Positions 38,028 through 46,408 of a DNA stretch of 64,000 bases are shown here, in pieces. Within the stretch, counting starts at the first letter, position 1. Every line of letters begins with the position of its first letter. A model generated the notes under the pieces. That model searched no databases and was not told the origin of the DNA. It saw nothing but the letters and a program-made list of their open reading frames with translations. Origin of the DNA: Sphingomonas sp. AR_OL41 (GTDB lineage Bacteria > Pseudomonadota > Alphaproteobacteria > Sphingomonadales > Sphingomonadaceae). Both the position numbers and the translations under genes were made by a program. Location of the stretch: assembly GCF_029911635.1 (NCBI RefSeq), contig NZ_JARYTI010000005.1, positions 62,001-126,000 of the forward strand. The letters run 5' to 3'.

Positions 38028-38297
38028 TCACGAGACCTGGGAGGAGGGCATTCCGGCAGCACGGCCGGATTTGCTCATGCGGTGATCGCATGATGCCATC
38101 CGGTCGCCGGCCGACGAGGGTCCGACCCAGGCGCGGCGCGGCGCCGCGATCGGTGCGCGTGGTCCGGCTTGCCGGGCGGCGCGCCATTCGAAATGGCCCT
38201 GGTCCGGCGCCGTGGCTTGTGCGGTTGAGGCCAGAGCGGGCGTGGCGGACAGAAGGGCTACTGCGGCGACAATCGCCATGGTGATGGGATTCGACAT
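38028..38297 (-). CDS. Small exported protein of the cus operon
   Basis: An 89-residue protein with a clear signal peptide (MSNPITMAIVAAVALLSATPALAS). The mature part of ~65 residues is basic and contains FEWRAARQAG, DRMASCDHRMS and a short Gly/Pro tail. No family was recognised. Position just upstream of cusCBA, in the same direction, suggests a periplasmic metal-related accessory. The single Cys with adjacent His and Met could take part in metal binding (inference). Confidence 0.6.
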   Translation of the reverse strand: MSNPITMAIVAAVALLSATPALASTAQATAPDQGHFEWRAARQAGPRAPIAAPRRAWVGPSSAGDRMASCDHRMSKSGRAAGMPSSQVS

Positions 38298-38373
38298 GAT
38301 GTTTCCTTGATCTGAGTATGGTCGCCGGTCGCGCGCTTCGAGACGAAGCGGCACGATCGACGGATTCCGGGTG

Positions 38374-38730
38374 TCAGATCAGGAAGCTGGGCGGGTCGGG
38401 TTCGGGGCCGTAGGAACGGCCGGACAAGGCGGCAACAGCCGCAGGACCGTGCGGGACTCGACCAGCGGGCCCCATCGCGGCGAGCGGCTCGGTCGGTGCG
38501 ATCGCCGCTGGCGTCGCACAGCCCATCGCGGCGATGCACTGCCAGGTCATTTTCTTGCACGGGGTGCCATCGGGCATCGCGCCCGTCGCCATGTCCATGC
38601 AATCCATCCCGGCCATCGACGCCTCGGCCGACAACATCGCAACCGCCGGCCCCATCGCCATCGCGGTCGACTGGCCGGCCAACCCGACAAGGGCCAGGCT
38701 CAGCAGGAAAAGGCGCAGGATGCGGGTCAC
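38374..38730 (-). CDS. Small Met/Cys-rich exported protein of the cus operon
   Basis: A 118-residue protein beginning at GTG 38730 with a hydrophobic leader (MTRILRLFLLSLALVGLAGQ). The middle is rich in Met and Cys: MAGMDCMDMATGAMPDGTPCKKMTWQCIAAMGC, a pattern suited to Cu(I)/Ag(I). The end is Gly/Pro-rich (PEPDPPSFLI). Similar short proteins are often seen upstream of proteobacterial copper pumps. It is the first gene of the leftward cus unit; no operator was identified in the 154 bases before it. Confidence 0.65.
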   Translation of the reverse strand: MTRILRLFLLSLALVGLAGQSTAMAMGPAVAMLSAEASMAGMDCMDMATGAMPDGTPCKKMTWQCIAAMGCATPAAIAPTEPLAAMGPAGRVPHGPAAVAALSGRSYGPEPDPPSFLI

Positions 38731-38884
38731 GATCCGCCCAAGCTGAGGTCAGCGATGCGGGAAGTCAATTCGGGAAGGCCGACGAGAGCGCACCATCATC
38801 CCGCTCTGGTGCTCTTTCGACCACAACCGCGCGAAATCAGCTGCCCGTGCGGTCGGCGTGCTTGGGCATCGAACGGTGCCGACG

Positions 38885-39311
38885 TCATTCGACGACGATC
38901 ATCCCCGTCATGCCCAGTGATGCATGCAGGAAGTGGCCGCACTTCAGCGGATAGGTCCCGGCGGCGGGAACGAGAAGGACGTCGCGCGCCTCACCTTTCC
39001 GCAAGGACACCTTCCCACCGCCGATGACACTGCGGTCCCGGTCAAATATGGTTGCCGCACGAAAGAAATCCGGCGCGGTGACGTCGTGCCCGCCAGATCC
39101 GACATTGGCGAAAATGCAGCTGATAGACATGGCCGGAGCGCAGGCGAAGCTCGGACGGCGCAAAGGCGAAATTGCTCAAGGTCACTTCGACCCGCTCGGG
39201 CTTCGACCAGTCCGGGACGGGCACGGCAGCACCGAGTGCCAGGCAGGCAAGCACAAGCAGCGCCGCCCTGCACGCGGCGTCACGATAATGACGGCCCGGA
39301 CCTCCGATCAC
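38885..39311 (-). pseudogene. Cupredoxin-domain protein, split by a one-base frameshift
   Basis: The N-terminal half (GTG 39311; membrane-type leader, then WSKPERVEVTLSNFAFAPSELRLRSGHVYQLHF) and the C-terminal half (ANVGSGGHDVTAPDFF, then PLKCGHFLHASLGMTGMIVVE) are in two frames. Removing one base from the T4 run (A4 at 39111-39114 on the plus strand) joins them into a normal type-1 copper protein with His, Cys, His and Met ligands visible. The start overlaps the anti-sigma stop (GTGA). Sequencing error in a homopolymer is the main alternative to a true mutation. Confidence 0.8.
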
Positions 39312-40078
39312 GATGCCGCCCGCGCAAAGGCCTGGTGGAACAGCTCAAGGTCGCCCGGATCGATGTCCGACACCGCCCAGAATTCGAGCCCGCCGCTCGT
39401 CCAGCGCACCAGACTATAGCCTTCGCGCCGTGTCGCGATCCCGACCGGCGACGAGAAGGTGTCTGCGGGGATCACGAACAGATTGATGGTGTGCAGCCGC
39501 CGATGATAGACAATCGCTGGCACGACCCGGCCATCGAGATAGTCCAGTCGCCCGCCGACCAGCGGAAAGCCCTGTGGCGCCAACTCGGGTACCGGCGGTG
39601 CGAAATCTATGCGCCCGTTGAACCAGGGTTTCACGACATGACGGTTCGAGGTCGCGACATCGGTCAGGTGGTTCGCCAGCAAGGAGCGCACATGGCTCGC
39701 GACCAACTGGTCCTGGGTCGTGCCTGTCGTGAGTTGCGGCACGGCGACGAGCAGCGCCAGGCTTGCCGCCATCGCGCTGAACGCCCCGCCTGCCAGCCAC
39801 GGACCGGTCGAACGGCCGCGGCGCGGCACGTTGCCCAAAACGCGCCCGGGGCGTTCAGCGGCGATGCCGGCCTCAATTCGCGCGCGCAGTGACGTTGGGG
39901 CCCGGTGCTGCACTGCCGGGTCGCTGACCTGGGCGTGCACCGCCCCCAATCGAGCGAATTCCTCGGCACAGCCGACACAAGTCTTCAGATGCGCCTCGAT
40001 CGCGACGCTGTTCACCGCATCCAGTTCGCCGTCGAGCAGCGCGTGAAGCTGGAGCAGCTGATCCTCGCACGCGTTCAT
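39308..40078 (-). CDS. Anti-sigma factor with zinc-finger domain
   Basis: A 256-residue membrane protein: an N-terminal cytoplasmic zinc-binding anti-sigma domain (HALLDGELD, then HLKTCVGCAEEF with the His-x3-Cys-x2-Cys ligands), one membrane segment (AGGAFSAMAASLALLVAVPQL, about 95-115) and a ~140-residue periplasmic domain with DUF-type strands ending FWAVSDIDPGDLELF. It would hold the ECF sigma factor encoded just upstream, whose stop overlaps its start (ATGA). Co-transcription with cupredoxins suggests a copper or oxidative cue. Confidence 0.87.
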   Translation of the reverse strand: MNACEDQLLQLHALLDGELDAVNSVAIEAHLKTCVGCAEEFARLGAVHAQVSDPAVQHRAPTSLRARIEAGIAAERPGRVLGNVPRRGRSTGPWLAGGAFSAMAASLALLVAVPQLTTGTTQDQLVASHVRSLLANHLTDVATSNRHVVKPWFNGRIDFAPPVPELAPQGFPLVGGRLDYLDGRVVPAIVYHRRLHTINLFVIPADTFSSPVGIATRREGYSLVRWTSGGLEFWAVSDIDPGDLELFHQAFARAAS

Positions 40079-40707
40079 GCGCGTTCCTCCCGCTGCGCGT
40101 CCGGCTGGGGCAGAAGCAATGTCGCCAGCATGTCGCGCGCCCGCGCCAGGCGGGACATGACGGTCCCGATCGGAACCTCGGTCACTGTGGCAATCTCCCG
40201 GTACGATAACTGGTCCATTTCACGCAGGACAAGCGCCTCCCGGAACGGCTCCGGGATGGCGGCGATGACGGTACGGACATTCTCGACTTCCTCCTGCCGG
40301 AGCACGGCAGCTTCAGGCGATTCCCCGTCATCGGGATAATTGTCGAGTGCCGCCGCCTGGCCCTCGGTCAAGCCGGCATGGTCCACCAGGACGCGGCTGC
40401 GGCCAAGTTCGGCGCTCGCCCGGTCGCGCCAGCAATTGCGCACGATCGCGAACAGCCACGCCTTGGCCGACCCGCCCTGATAGGTTCCGAACGCCCGGAA
40501 GGCGTTGAGAAAGGCTTCCTGGACGATGTCCTCGGCCGCTATCGGGTCTGTCGCCAGATAGCGCGCGAGGGAATAGGCCGCATCGAGATGCGGCAGCATG
40601 ACCTCGCGAAAATGCCGGGCGCCGTCGGACGCGGCGGCGTCCGCCGCCCGCGCCCGCCCGCCAGGGACGAGCCGGGGCCGGAAGATGCTGCCGCGCCTGC
40701 TCATCAT
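40075..40707 (-). CDS. ECF-type RNA polymerase sigma factor
   Basis: A 210-residue group-4 sigma factor: region 2 with YLATDPIAAEDIVQEAFLNAFRAFGTYQGG SAKAWLF (about 58-90), a linker, and region 4 with IPEPFREALVLREMDQLSYREIATVTEVPIGTVMSRL near the C-terminus. It is coupled to the anti-sigma gene. The start codon choice (40707) is uncertain, because the first ~30 residues are basic and poorly conserved; a start near residue 30 is possible. Confidence 0.9.
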   Translation of the reverse strand: MMSRRGSIFRPRLVPGGRARAADAAASDGARHFREVMLPHLDAAYSLARYLATDPIAAEDIVQEAFLNAFRAFGTYQGGSAKAWLFAIVRNCWRDRASAELGRSRVLVDHAGLTEGQAAALDNYPDDGESPEAAVLRQEEVENVRTVIAAIPEPFREALVLREMDQLSYREIATVTEVPIGTVMSRLARARDMLATLLLPQPDAQREERA

Positions 40708-40737
40708 GCCACGCCACCGCGCATCCGCGCGCCTCCC

Positions 40738-41082
40738 TCAAGCCGAGACAAGAACCTTGCCCGTCATATGTGGGTGGAGCGAGCAGAAATAGGCATAGGC
40801 GCCCGCCTTGGTGAAGGTGAAGCTGAACGTGTCACCGGTGTCCAGGACCTTCGACTTGAACAGCTTCGTGCCCGAAGCGACAGTGTGCGGGATGTCGTCG
40901 TCATTCACCCAGGTGACGGTCTGGCCGACTTTCACCTTCAGCGCCTGGGGACCGAAGGTGAAGTTCGAGATATGGACCATCGGCGCGGCGGTGGCCGCCT
41001 GCGCGGCCACGGGACGACTGGCGACGGGCGCTGCGACGACGCCGACGAGCGCGGCAAGCAGGACGATAGAACAGCGGAACAT
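40738..41082 (-). CDS. Cupredoxin (plastocyanin/amicyanin-like blue copper protein)
   Basis: A 114-residue periplasmic electron carrier or copper chaperone. The signal peptide ends near PVAAQA. The type-1 copper site is complete: His in DDDIPHTVASG, then Cys, His and Met in FCSLHPHMTG. It lies 17 bases downstream of the metallophosphoesterase gene and 30 bases before the ECF sigma gene, so it belongs to the same leftward unit. Confidence 0.92.
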   Translation of the reverse strand: MFRCSIVLLAALVGVVAAPVASRPVAAQAATAAPMVHISNFTFGPQALKVKVGQTVTWVNDDDIPHTVASGTKLFKSKVLDTGDTFSFTFTKAGAYAYFCSLHPHMTGKVLVSA

Positions 41083-41099
41083 GATAATAATCTCCGGGA

Positions 41100-42035
41100 T
41101 CAGGCAGAAAGCGTGTTGTCGACGAGCGCGATCTGATGCTCGCCGCGCTTGAAGGTCGCCTCGGTTATGCCGAGCAGGCCGCGCAGCTGCCCCGCCGGCA
41201 CGACCTGCGGGCCGGGCGACGGCGCGGTCCCGGGCATCGGCTGCGGAAAGGCGGTCGAGCGCGCGGTATGGAAGATCATGTTGCCTTCCACCTTCTGGGC
41301 AATCTGGTGGATATGGCCGTTGAGAATCGTGACCGAGCCGAAGCGGCGTAGATGGGTCAGTGCCTGGGCGGCGTCATCGGTACCCCAGCCCCATTCGGCG
41401 TAGAGCATCCATAGCGGGATATGCGCGAAGATCACGATCGGGGTCGAGGAGGCATGACCTGCCAGATCCCTGGCGAGCCAAGCGATCTGCTCGGCACCAA
41501 GCCGCCCTGCCCCGCCCGGCTTCAGGTCGGCGACATTGACCAGCCCGACAAAATGGACGCCCTTATGGTCAAAGCTGAACCAGCCCGCCCCCTTGCTGCC
41601 CTTGCCGTAGCGGGCGAGGAACGCCTTGCCATTGCCTTCGTCGAGCATGTCGTGCTCGCCCGGAACATGGAAAGTCTGGATGCCGGCTTCCTTCAGGATC
41701 TGGTCGGCATCGTCGAACTCCTGGTCGCGTGACAATTGCGTGATGTCGCCGGTATGGATGATGAAGTCGGGCTTTTCGGGCATCGCGATCACCTTGGAGA
41801 TGGCCTCGCGATAGGTCGCCCGCGCATCGGGATTGGCGGGCTTGGCGAAGCCGACATGGCTGTCGCTGAACTGCAGGAAGGTAAAGCTCGGAACGGCATT
41901 GGCGCCAGCGCCCTTGCCACCGAGCATCGTGCTTGAGGCGACGCCGCCGGACATCGCCCAGAGCGCGCCGGTCCCTGCCCATGCCATGCACCTGAGGGCA
42001 TCGCGGCGATCGGTCGGCTTGTCGAGAAGGTCCAT
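41100..42035 (-). CDS. Metallophosphoesterase, Tat-type leader
   Basis: A 311-residue calcineurin-like phosphoesterase. The leader contains RRDALRCMAWAGTGALWAM, a possible twin-arginine signal. The dinuclear metal motifs are present: FSDSHVG, HTGDITQ, GEHDM, FAHIPLW and NGHIHQ. The physiological substrate is unknown. It is the first gene of the leftward cupredoxin/ECF unit. The long upstream extension of the frame has no family character and was excluded. Confidence 0.88.
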   Translation of the reverse strand: MDLLDKPTDRRDALRCMAWAGTGALWAMSGGVASSTMLGGKGAGANAVPSFTFLQFSDSHVGFAKPANPDARATYREAISKVIAMPEKPDFIIHTGDITQLSRDQEFDDADQILKEAGIQTFHVPGEHDMLDEGNGKAFLARYGKGSKGAGWFSFDHKGVHFVGLVNVADLKPGGAGRLGAEQIAWLARDLAGHASSTPIVIFAHIPLWMLYAEWGWGTDDAAQALTHLRRFGSVTILNGHIHQIAQKVEGNMIFHTARSTAFPQPMPGTAPSPGPQVVPAGQLRGLLGITEATFKRGEHQIALVDNTLSA

Positions 42036-42268
42036 GTCAGCGCTCCAGATGGGGGTCGGAGAGCAAGACGGGAGATCGTCGGCGTTTATTCCCCAACCGT
42101 ACGAAAAAGTCGGTTTCGACTTCCTGCCGGGCATTGAGCAGCAGGCGGGCGCGGGACGAAATCGGGAAATAAAGGCAGCGAAATAAAGTGGCTCGACCGG
42201 GTGCGCGAAACTATGCAGCGACGCGCGCTGCTATTCACAAGGGGGCACCGCTAAGGTGCGCAGCGTCT

Positions 42269-42450
42269 CCAACCGATCCATGGGTATCCCGATTTACGCA
42301 TGAGTGAAGTGCAAAATGACCGGATTATCGCGGGTTGGCAAATCGAGCATCTCTAATGGCGCAGGCAGCAGGCAGTAACCAGCGGCCCGCGCCGGAGTAC
42401 GCTCGCATGTCTCGTCTGACCATCCACGCACGTGTAGCGCCCGACGCCTC
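42269..42450. pseudogene. Fossil copy of the LysR/AhpD divergent promoter and gene starts
   Basis: Bases 42269-42331 match 45028-45090 at 49 of 63 positions by hand count. The match includes the LysR start: the minus strand from 42281 reads MDRLETLRTLAV, against MDRLEELRTFVAV in the intact gene, then reaches a stop. On the plus strand ATG 42407 reads MSRLTIHARVAPDAS, against MSRLAIPAREDAP in the AhpD gene. Only the first dozen or so codons of each gene survive. The rest of the 372-bp gap up to 42407 shows nothing else. Confidence 0.75.
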
Positions 42451-42475
42451 ATCGCTGCCGCGGAGGTATCGACCT

Positions 42476-43165
42476 GTGCCCGGTCGCCTCATGCTCGTGA
42501 GCCATCCGCTGTGCCCCTACGTCCAGCGCGCCGTCATCGTGATGACCGAGAAACAGATTGCGTTCGAGCGCCTCGACATCGACCTAGCCGACAAGCCTGC
42601 CTGGTTTCTCGCGCTCTCGCCGACGGGAAAGACACCACTTTTGAAGGTGGGCACAGAACATGCGCTGTTCGAGAGCGCGGCGATCGTCGAATATCTCGAC
42701 GAAACCTGCGGAACGCCGTTGATGCCCGCCAATCCCGTCGAACGCGCAAGAGCCCGCGCGTGGATTGAGTTCGCATCGGGCACACTGGCGGATATTGCGG
42801 GGCTCTACGCGGCGCCCGACGAGCCAGCCTTCGCGAACAAGCGCGCGGCGCTCGGTCGGCGTTTCGGCCAGATCGATGCCGCACTGTCCGCGCCATGGTT
42901 TGCGGGGGAGCGGTTCGGGCTGGTCGATGCTGCCTTCGCGCCGGTGTTCCGATACCTCGACGCCTTCGAGCACCTTGCTGGCCTTTCGCTCGCGGACGGC
43001 CTCGCCCGGCTTGAGGCTTGGCGTCTTGCTCTCGCCGGACGGCCGTCGGTTAGAATAGCCGTGGCGCCGGATTATCCCGCGCGGCTTAAGCATTTCCTGC
43101 TCGCGCGAGGCTCGTTTCTGACTCGCATCGTCCTCGAACATTCGCAGGCGATCGCCGACGCCTAG
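42476..43165 (+). CDS. Glutathione S-transferase (omega/LigG-like thiol type)
   Basis: A 229-residue GST: SHPLCPYVQRAVIVMTEKQIAFE at the N-terminus with a catalytic cysteine in CPYVQR, SPTGKTPLLKV, ESAAIVEYLDETCG, and a C-terminal GLVDAAFAPVFRYLDAFEHL helix as in YfcF/YqjG or omega-type small GSTs. GTG 42476 is chosen because GGAGG stands 9 bases before it; the longer frame to 42335 runs into the fossil AhpD start. It thus borrows the fossil LysR-type promoter region. Substrate unknown. Confidence 0.83.
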   Translation: MPGRLMLVSHPLCPYVQRAVIVMTEKQIAFERLDIDLADKPAWFLALSPTGKTPLLKVGTEHALFESAAIVEYLDETCGTPLMPANPVERARARAWIEFASGTLADIAGLYAAPDEPAFANKRAALGRRFGQIDAALSAPWFAGERFGLVDAAFAPVFRYLDAFEHLAGLSLADGLARLEAWRLALAGRPSVRIAVAPDYPARLKHFLLARGSFLTRIVLEHSQAIADA

Positions 43166-43307
43166 TGGTCCGATTCTGACATTTGCTAGCGTTTTCGGCT
43201 AGGTTGGTCGCGACCCCGTGCCCCATGGTCGCGAACGCACAAGGTGCGCTATCGCTAAGTCAGGGCACCGCGTGACAACGACGCCCCGGAAAATGGCCTG
43301 CCGGCCT

Positions 43308-43973
43308 TCAGCCGTCATACGGAACGTTCTGGGCGACAAAGGCCGTCATGGCTGCGGCGCGCTCTGCCATCATCGTGCGGATGTGCGGGCGTTCATCCAT
43401 GAAGGCCATGTAATCGACCGCCAACGGGAGGTGGCGCGCAAGCATGTCCTCGCTATAGATCGCCGACGATGCCAGCCTGATCATGGTGAAATGGACATAG
43501 GCGACGCAGTCCGCAGCCGTAAACGTCGCGCCGAAGATATAGGGCGAGAATTTCGCGAGCCTGCCTGCTGCCGTCAGGCCCACCGTCAGCCGCTCATGTG
43601 CTTCGCGCTTGGTCTCGTCCGACACCGTGCCGCCGAAAAAGCATTCCTTGTAGAGACGACGCGCGACCCATTCGGCATTGAGTTCGAGATGCTGGATCAA
43701 CTCGCGGCACTTGGCACGCTCATACGCCCCGGCCGGATAGAGCGGGATCGCCGGATAGCACTCCTCGAGATATTCGAGGACCACCTGCGATTCCGAGAGA
43801 CCACCATATTCGGTCTCGATGAAGGGGATCTTGCCCAGCGGGGACGCCTGCAGGAAACTGTCGCGCTCCCAGGGATAGACCACCCGTTCCTCGAACGGGA
43901 TCTGCTTTTCGAGCAGGATCAGCTTGAGCTTGTTGTAATAGTTGCTGACGCCGAAGCCGCACAATGTGATCAT
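43308..43973 (-). CDS. Glutathione S-transferase family protein
   Basis: A 221-residue GST beginning MITLCGFGVSNYYNKLKLILLEKQIPFEE, with SPLGKIPFIE, LSESQVVLEYLEECYP and a helical domain containing FTAADCVAYVHFTMIRLAS. The Ser-Asn-Tyr-Tyr segment occupies the glutathione activation site. Its promoter carries a CTATCAT-type motif (minus strand 44008 to 43990) similar to those at ligF and the XRE gene. Substrate unknown. Confidence 0.85.
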   Translation of the reverse strand: MITLCGFGVSNYYNKLKLILLEKQIPFEERVVYPWERDSFLQASPLGKIPFIETEYGGLSESQVVLEYLEECYPAIPLYPAGAYERAKCRELIQHLELNAEWVARRLYKECFFGGTVSDETKREAHERLTVGLTAAGRLAKFSPYIFGATFTAADCVAYVHFTMIRLASSAIYSEDMLARHLPLAVDYMAFMDERPHIRTMMAERAAAMTAFVAQNVPYDG

Positions 43974-43989
43974 TGGATTCGCCCCCGCG

Positions 43990-44008
43990 ATCGTCAGACA
44001 GGATGATA
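43990..44008 (-). promoter_or_regulatory. CTATCAT-type motif before GST gene
   Basis: The minus strand reads CTATCATCCTGTCTGACGA, about 17-35 bases before the GST start. It resembles the motifs at 16731 and 22764-22837 but is the weakest of the group. Confidence 0.3.
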
Positions 44009-44098
44009 GTACACCAGTGATGCCGTCCTGGCCCGTTCAATCGACGAGCGCACCATTTCCTCGAACCCCGGCGGCTCGGCGCAGACCTTTCATGATCT

Positions 44099-45040
44099 TC
44101 AGGCGGTGGCGCGATCGGCCTCGCCGGAAAGCCCGATATGCGACCGCGCGGTCAGGTCCAGCCCTCCAAAATGCTCCCGCGCGGCCTCGACGAACGCGCG
44201 CACATTCACCGACGCCCGGCGATTTGCCTGATAGACGAGATGAACCGGAAGAGGCGGCGGGGCAACATCGTCGTGCAGCGCAACCAGCGTGCCGGCAGCG
44301 ATCGCATCGATCGCCTGATAGGACAGCACGCGAGCAATCCCCATGCCGTCGACCGCTGCGGCGATCGCTGCGTCGGCGGTGTTGACGATGAGGCGCGGCT
44401 CGATCCGGATTGCGGGCTTACCGGCGGGCCCGAACCGCCATTCAGGTGCCCGGTCGATCTCGGCGAACGAAATCAGGTCATGGTCGTGCAGCGCGGGGAT
44501 GTTTGCCGGCATGCCGCCTGCGGCGAGGTAGGCGGGACTGGCGACCAGGATACGCCGCACCTCGGCGACCTTGAGCGCGTGGAGCGAACTGTCGGACAGG
44601 TCACCGATGCGGACCGCCACATCGATTCCCTCATCGACCAGCCGGACCACACGGTCGATCAGCGTCAACGAGACCTTCAGACCCGAATGCGCGCGTAGCA
44701 GGCGGTTCGCCAGGGGCAGGATATGCAGCCGCCCAAAGGTGACTGGCGCCGTGATGACGAGCGCCCCGCCAGGCGTCGCACCGTCCCCCCGCAACGACAG
44801 TGCCGCGTCGTCGAGCTCGGTCAAAGCGGCGCGACAGCGCTCCAGATAGGCTGCACCCTCCTCGGTCAACCGGACCGACCGGGTCGTCCGGCGCAGCAGC
44901 GCCGTGCCCAGCGACGCCTCGAGCGACGCGACGGCCCGGCTCGCCGCGGTTGGCGATATACGCATGTGGCGCGCAGCCTCGGCGAAGCTCGCCAGGTCGG
45001 CGACCGCGACGAAGGTGCGCAACTCTTCCAGTCGGTCCAT
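44099..45040 (-). CDS. LysR-family transcriptional regulator
   Basis: A 313-residue LTTR: an N-terminal winged helix (MDRLEELRTFVAVADLASFAEAARHMRISPTAASRAVASLE) and a two-lobed effector domain (GALVITAPVTFGRLHILP, RIGDLSDSSLHALKVAEVRRILVASPAYLA). It is of the type that controls a divergent gene, here the AhpD-like operon 116 bases away. Met 45040 is chosen as it begins the HTH; the 25-residue extension upstream overlaps the promoter. Confidence 0.92.
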   Translation of the reverse strand: MDRLEELRTFVAVADLASFAEAARHMRISPTAASRAVASLEASLGTALLRRTTRSVRLTEEGAAYLERCRAALTELDDAALSLRGDGATPGGALVITAPVTFGRLHILPLANRLLRAHSGLKVSLTLIDRVVRLVDEGIDVAVRIGDLSDSSLHALKVAEVRRILVASPAYLAAGGMPANIPALHDHDLISFAEIDRAPEWRFGPAGKPAIRIEPRLIVNTADAAIAAAVDGMGIARVLSYQAIDAIAAGTLVALHDDVAPPPLPVHLVYQANRRASVNVRAFVEAAREHFGGLDLTARSHIGLSGEADRATA

Positions 45041-45156
45041 GATTATCCCGATATTGGCATGAGTGAAATGTACGATGAACGGATTATCACAAGAAACCAG
45101 AAATGACATCTTCAATGGGCAGACGGCATCCAGCCGCTCGACCCGGAGAAAATCGC

Positions 45157-45702
45157 ATGTCCCGCCTCGCCATCCCCGCCCGTGAAGATGCCCCCGCCGC
45201 AGCCCAGCCGCTGCTCGACGCCGTCGAGAAACAGCTCGGTGTCGTCCCCAATCTGTTCCGCCTGGTCGCCACCAGCCCCGCCGCGCTCGAAGGCTATCTT
45301 GGCCTCAATGCGGCGCTCGGTCGCACGCTCGATGCCAAGACCCGCGAGCGGATCGCCATCACCATCGCCCAGGCCAATGGCTGCGACTATTGCCTCTCGG
45401 CGCATAGCTATCTCGGACTGAACCTTGCCAAGATCGACGAGACCGAGATCGCATTGAACCGCGCTGGCCATTCGGGCGACGCCAAGGCGGATGCTGCGGT
45501 CGTGTTCGCCCGCCAGGTGCTCGCCGCACGCGGCAAGGTCAGCGACGCCGACATCGCCGCCGTCCGCCTCGCCGGGTTCAGCGAAGCGCAGGTGATCGAG
45601 ATCGTCGCCTCGGTCGCGGTCAACGTGCTGACCAACTACATCAACAACGTCGCCGAAACCGACATCGACTTCCCCATCGTCCTGGCAGCGCAAGCCGCCT
45701 GA
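45157..45702 (+). CDS. Carboxymuconolactone decarboxylase/AhpD-like peroxidase
   Basis: A 181-residue alkylhydroperoxidase-like protein with the active-site CDYCLSAH (Cys76, Cys79, His83) and the long helices of the CMD domain. It probably reduces peroxides through a dithiol relay. It is the first gene of a rightward operon opposite the LysR gene; a 13-bp hairpin follows it and may lower expression of the next genes. Start fixed by GGAGAAAATCGC and family N-terminus. Confidence 0.9.
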   Translation: MSRLAIPAREDAPAAAQPLLDAVEKQLGVVPNLFRLVATSPAALEGYLGLNAALGRTLDAKTRERIAITIAQANGCDYCLSAHSYLGLNLAKIDETEIALNRAGHSGDAKADAAVVFARQVLAARGKVSDADIAAVRLAGFSEAQVIEIVASVAVNVLTNYINNVAETDIDFPIVLAAQAA

Positions 45703-45708
45703 TCCCCT

Positions 45709-45754
45709 TGCCGTCGGCGGGTTCCCCCAACGCCCCCCCCGCCCGCCGACGGCA
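45709..45754 (+). terminator. Intercistronic hairpin after AhpD-like gene
   Basis: Perfect 13-base arms TGCCGTCGGCGGG (45709-45721) and CCCGCCGACGGCA (45742-45754) around a C-rich 20-base loop. There is no T-tract; it may be an mRNA-stabilising or partial termination element within the operon. Confidence 0.5.
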
Positions 45755-45775
45755 TCCCCTGCTGCGGAACCGCTC

Positions 45776-46408
45776 ATGCCTTATGGCTTCCTCGACATCG
45801 CGACCACGCCGAGCGTGCATGCGGCGCAGGTCGCCCATGGCAGCGCCGGGCTGTACGAGAAGGTCGGGGCGAACCGGGCGTTCGATCGCTTCGGCCCGAC
45901 CGAGAAGGCGTTCATCGCCGCGCGCGACAGCCTCTACATGGCGAGCGTGTCGGAGACGGGCTGGCCCTATGTCCAGCATCGCGGCGGCCCGCCCGGTTTC
46001 GTCAAAATACTCGATGACAAAACGATCGGGTTCCCGGATTTTCGGGGTAACCGACAATATATCAGCCTCGGCAACACCGCGGTGAACGACCGCGTCGCGC
46101 TGATCCTGATGGACTACCCAGCCCGCAGGCGGCTGAAGCTCTATGCCCGGATCGAGGCGCGCGACCTCGCCGCCGACGCTATCCTCGCCGAGAAGCTCAG
46201 CTTGCCCGACTATCGCGGCGTACCCGAGCGCGCTTTCCTGCTTCATCTCGAGGCGTTCGACTGGAACTGCCCGCAGCATATCACGCCGCGCTTTGCCGAG
46301 AGCGAAATCGCTGCCGCGGTCGCCCCGCTGCACGCTCGCCTCGCCGAACTCGAAACCGAAAACCAGGCGCTGCGCGACAGGCTCGCTGCCCGTGGAGACT
46401 ATATATGA
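45776..46408 (+). CDS. Pyridoxamine 5'-phosphate oxidase-family flavoprotein
   Basis: A 210-residue FMN-binding split-barrel protein: [41 protein letters not shown] (about 40-80) then [12 protein letters not shown], the FMN-site pattern of the COG3576/PNPOx-like group. A C-terminal coiled helix ([18 protein letters not shown]) suggests dimerisation. It is coupled by ATGA-type overlap to the DUF1348 gene. Substrate unknown; probably a cofactor- or quinone-directed reductase. Confidence 0.85.
   Translation: MPYGFLDIATTPSVHAAQVAHGSAGLYEKVGANRAFDRFGPTEKAFIAARDSLYMASVSETGWPYVQHRGGPPGFVKILDDKTIGFPDFRGNRQYISLGNTAVNDRVALILMDYPARRRLKLYARIEARDLAADAILAEKLSLPDYRGVPERAFLLHLEAFDWNCPQHITPRFAESEIAAAVAPLHARLAELETENQALRDRLAARGDYI

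Noticed and set aside
42378..42403. GTAACC at 42376 before a GST
   Set aside because: After 16 bases comes GTAC, not CGAA; not counted as a SigF-type promoter.
46047..46072. GTAACC inside the PNPOx-like gene
   Set aside because: It is intragenic and lacks CGAA at the right spacing.
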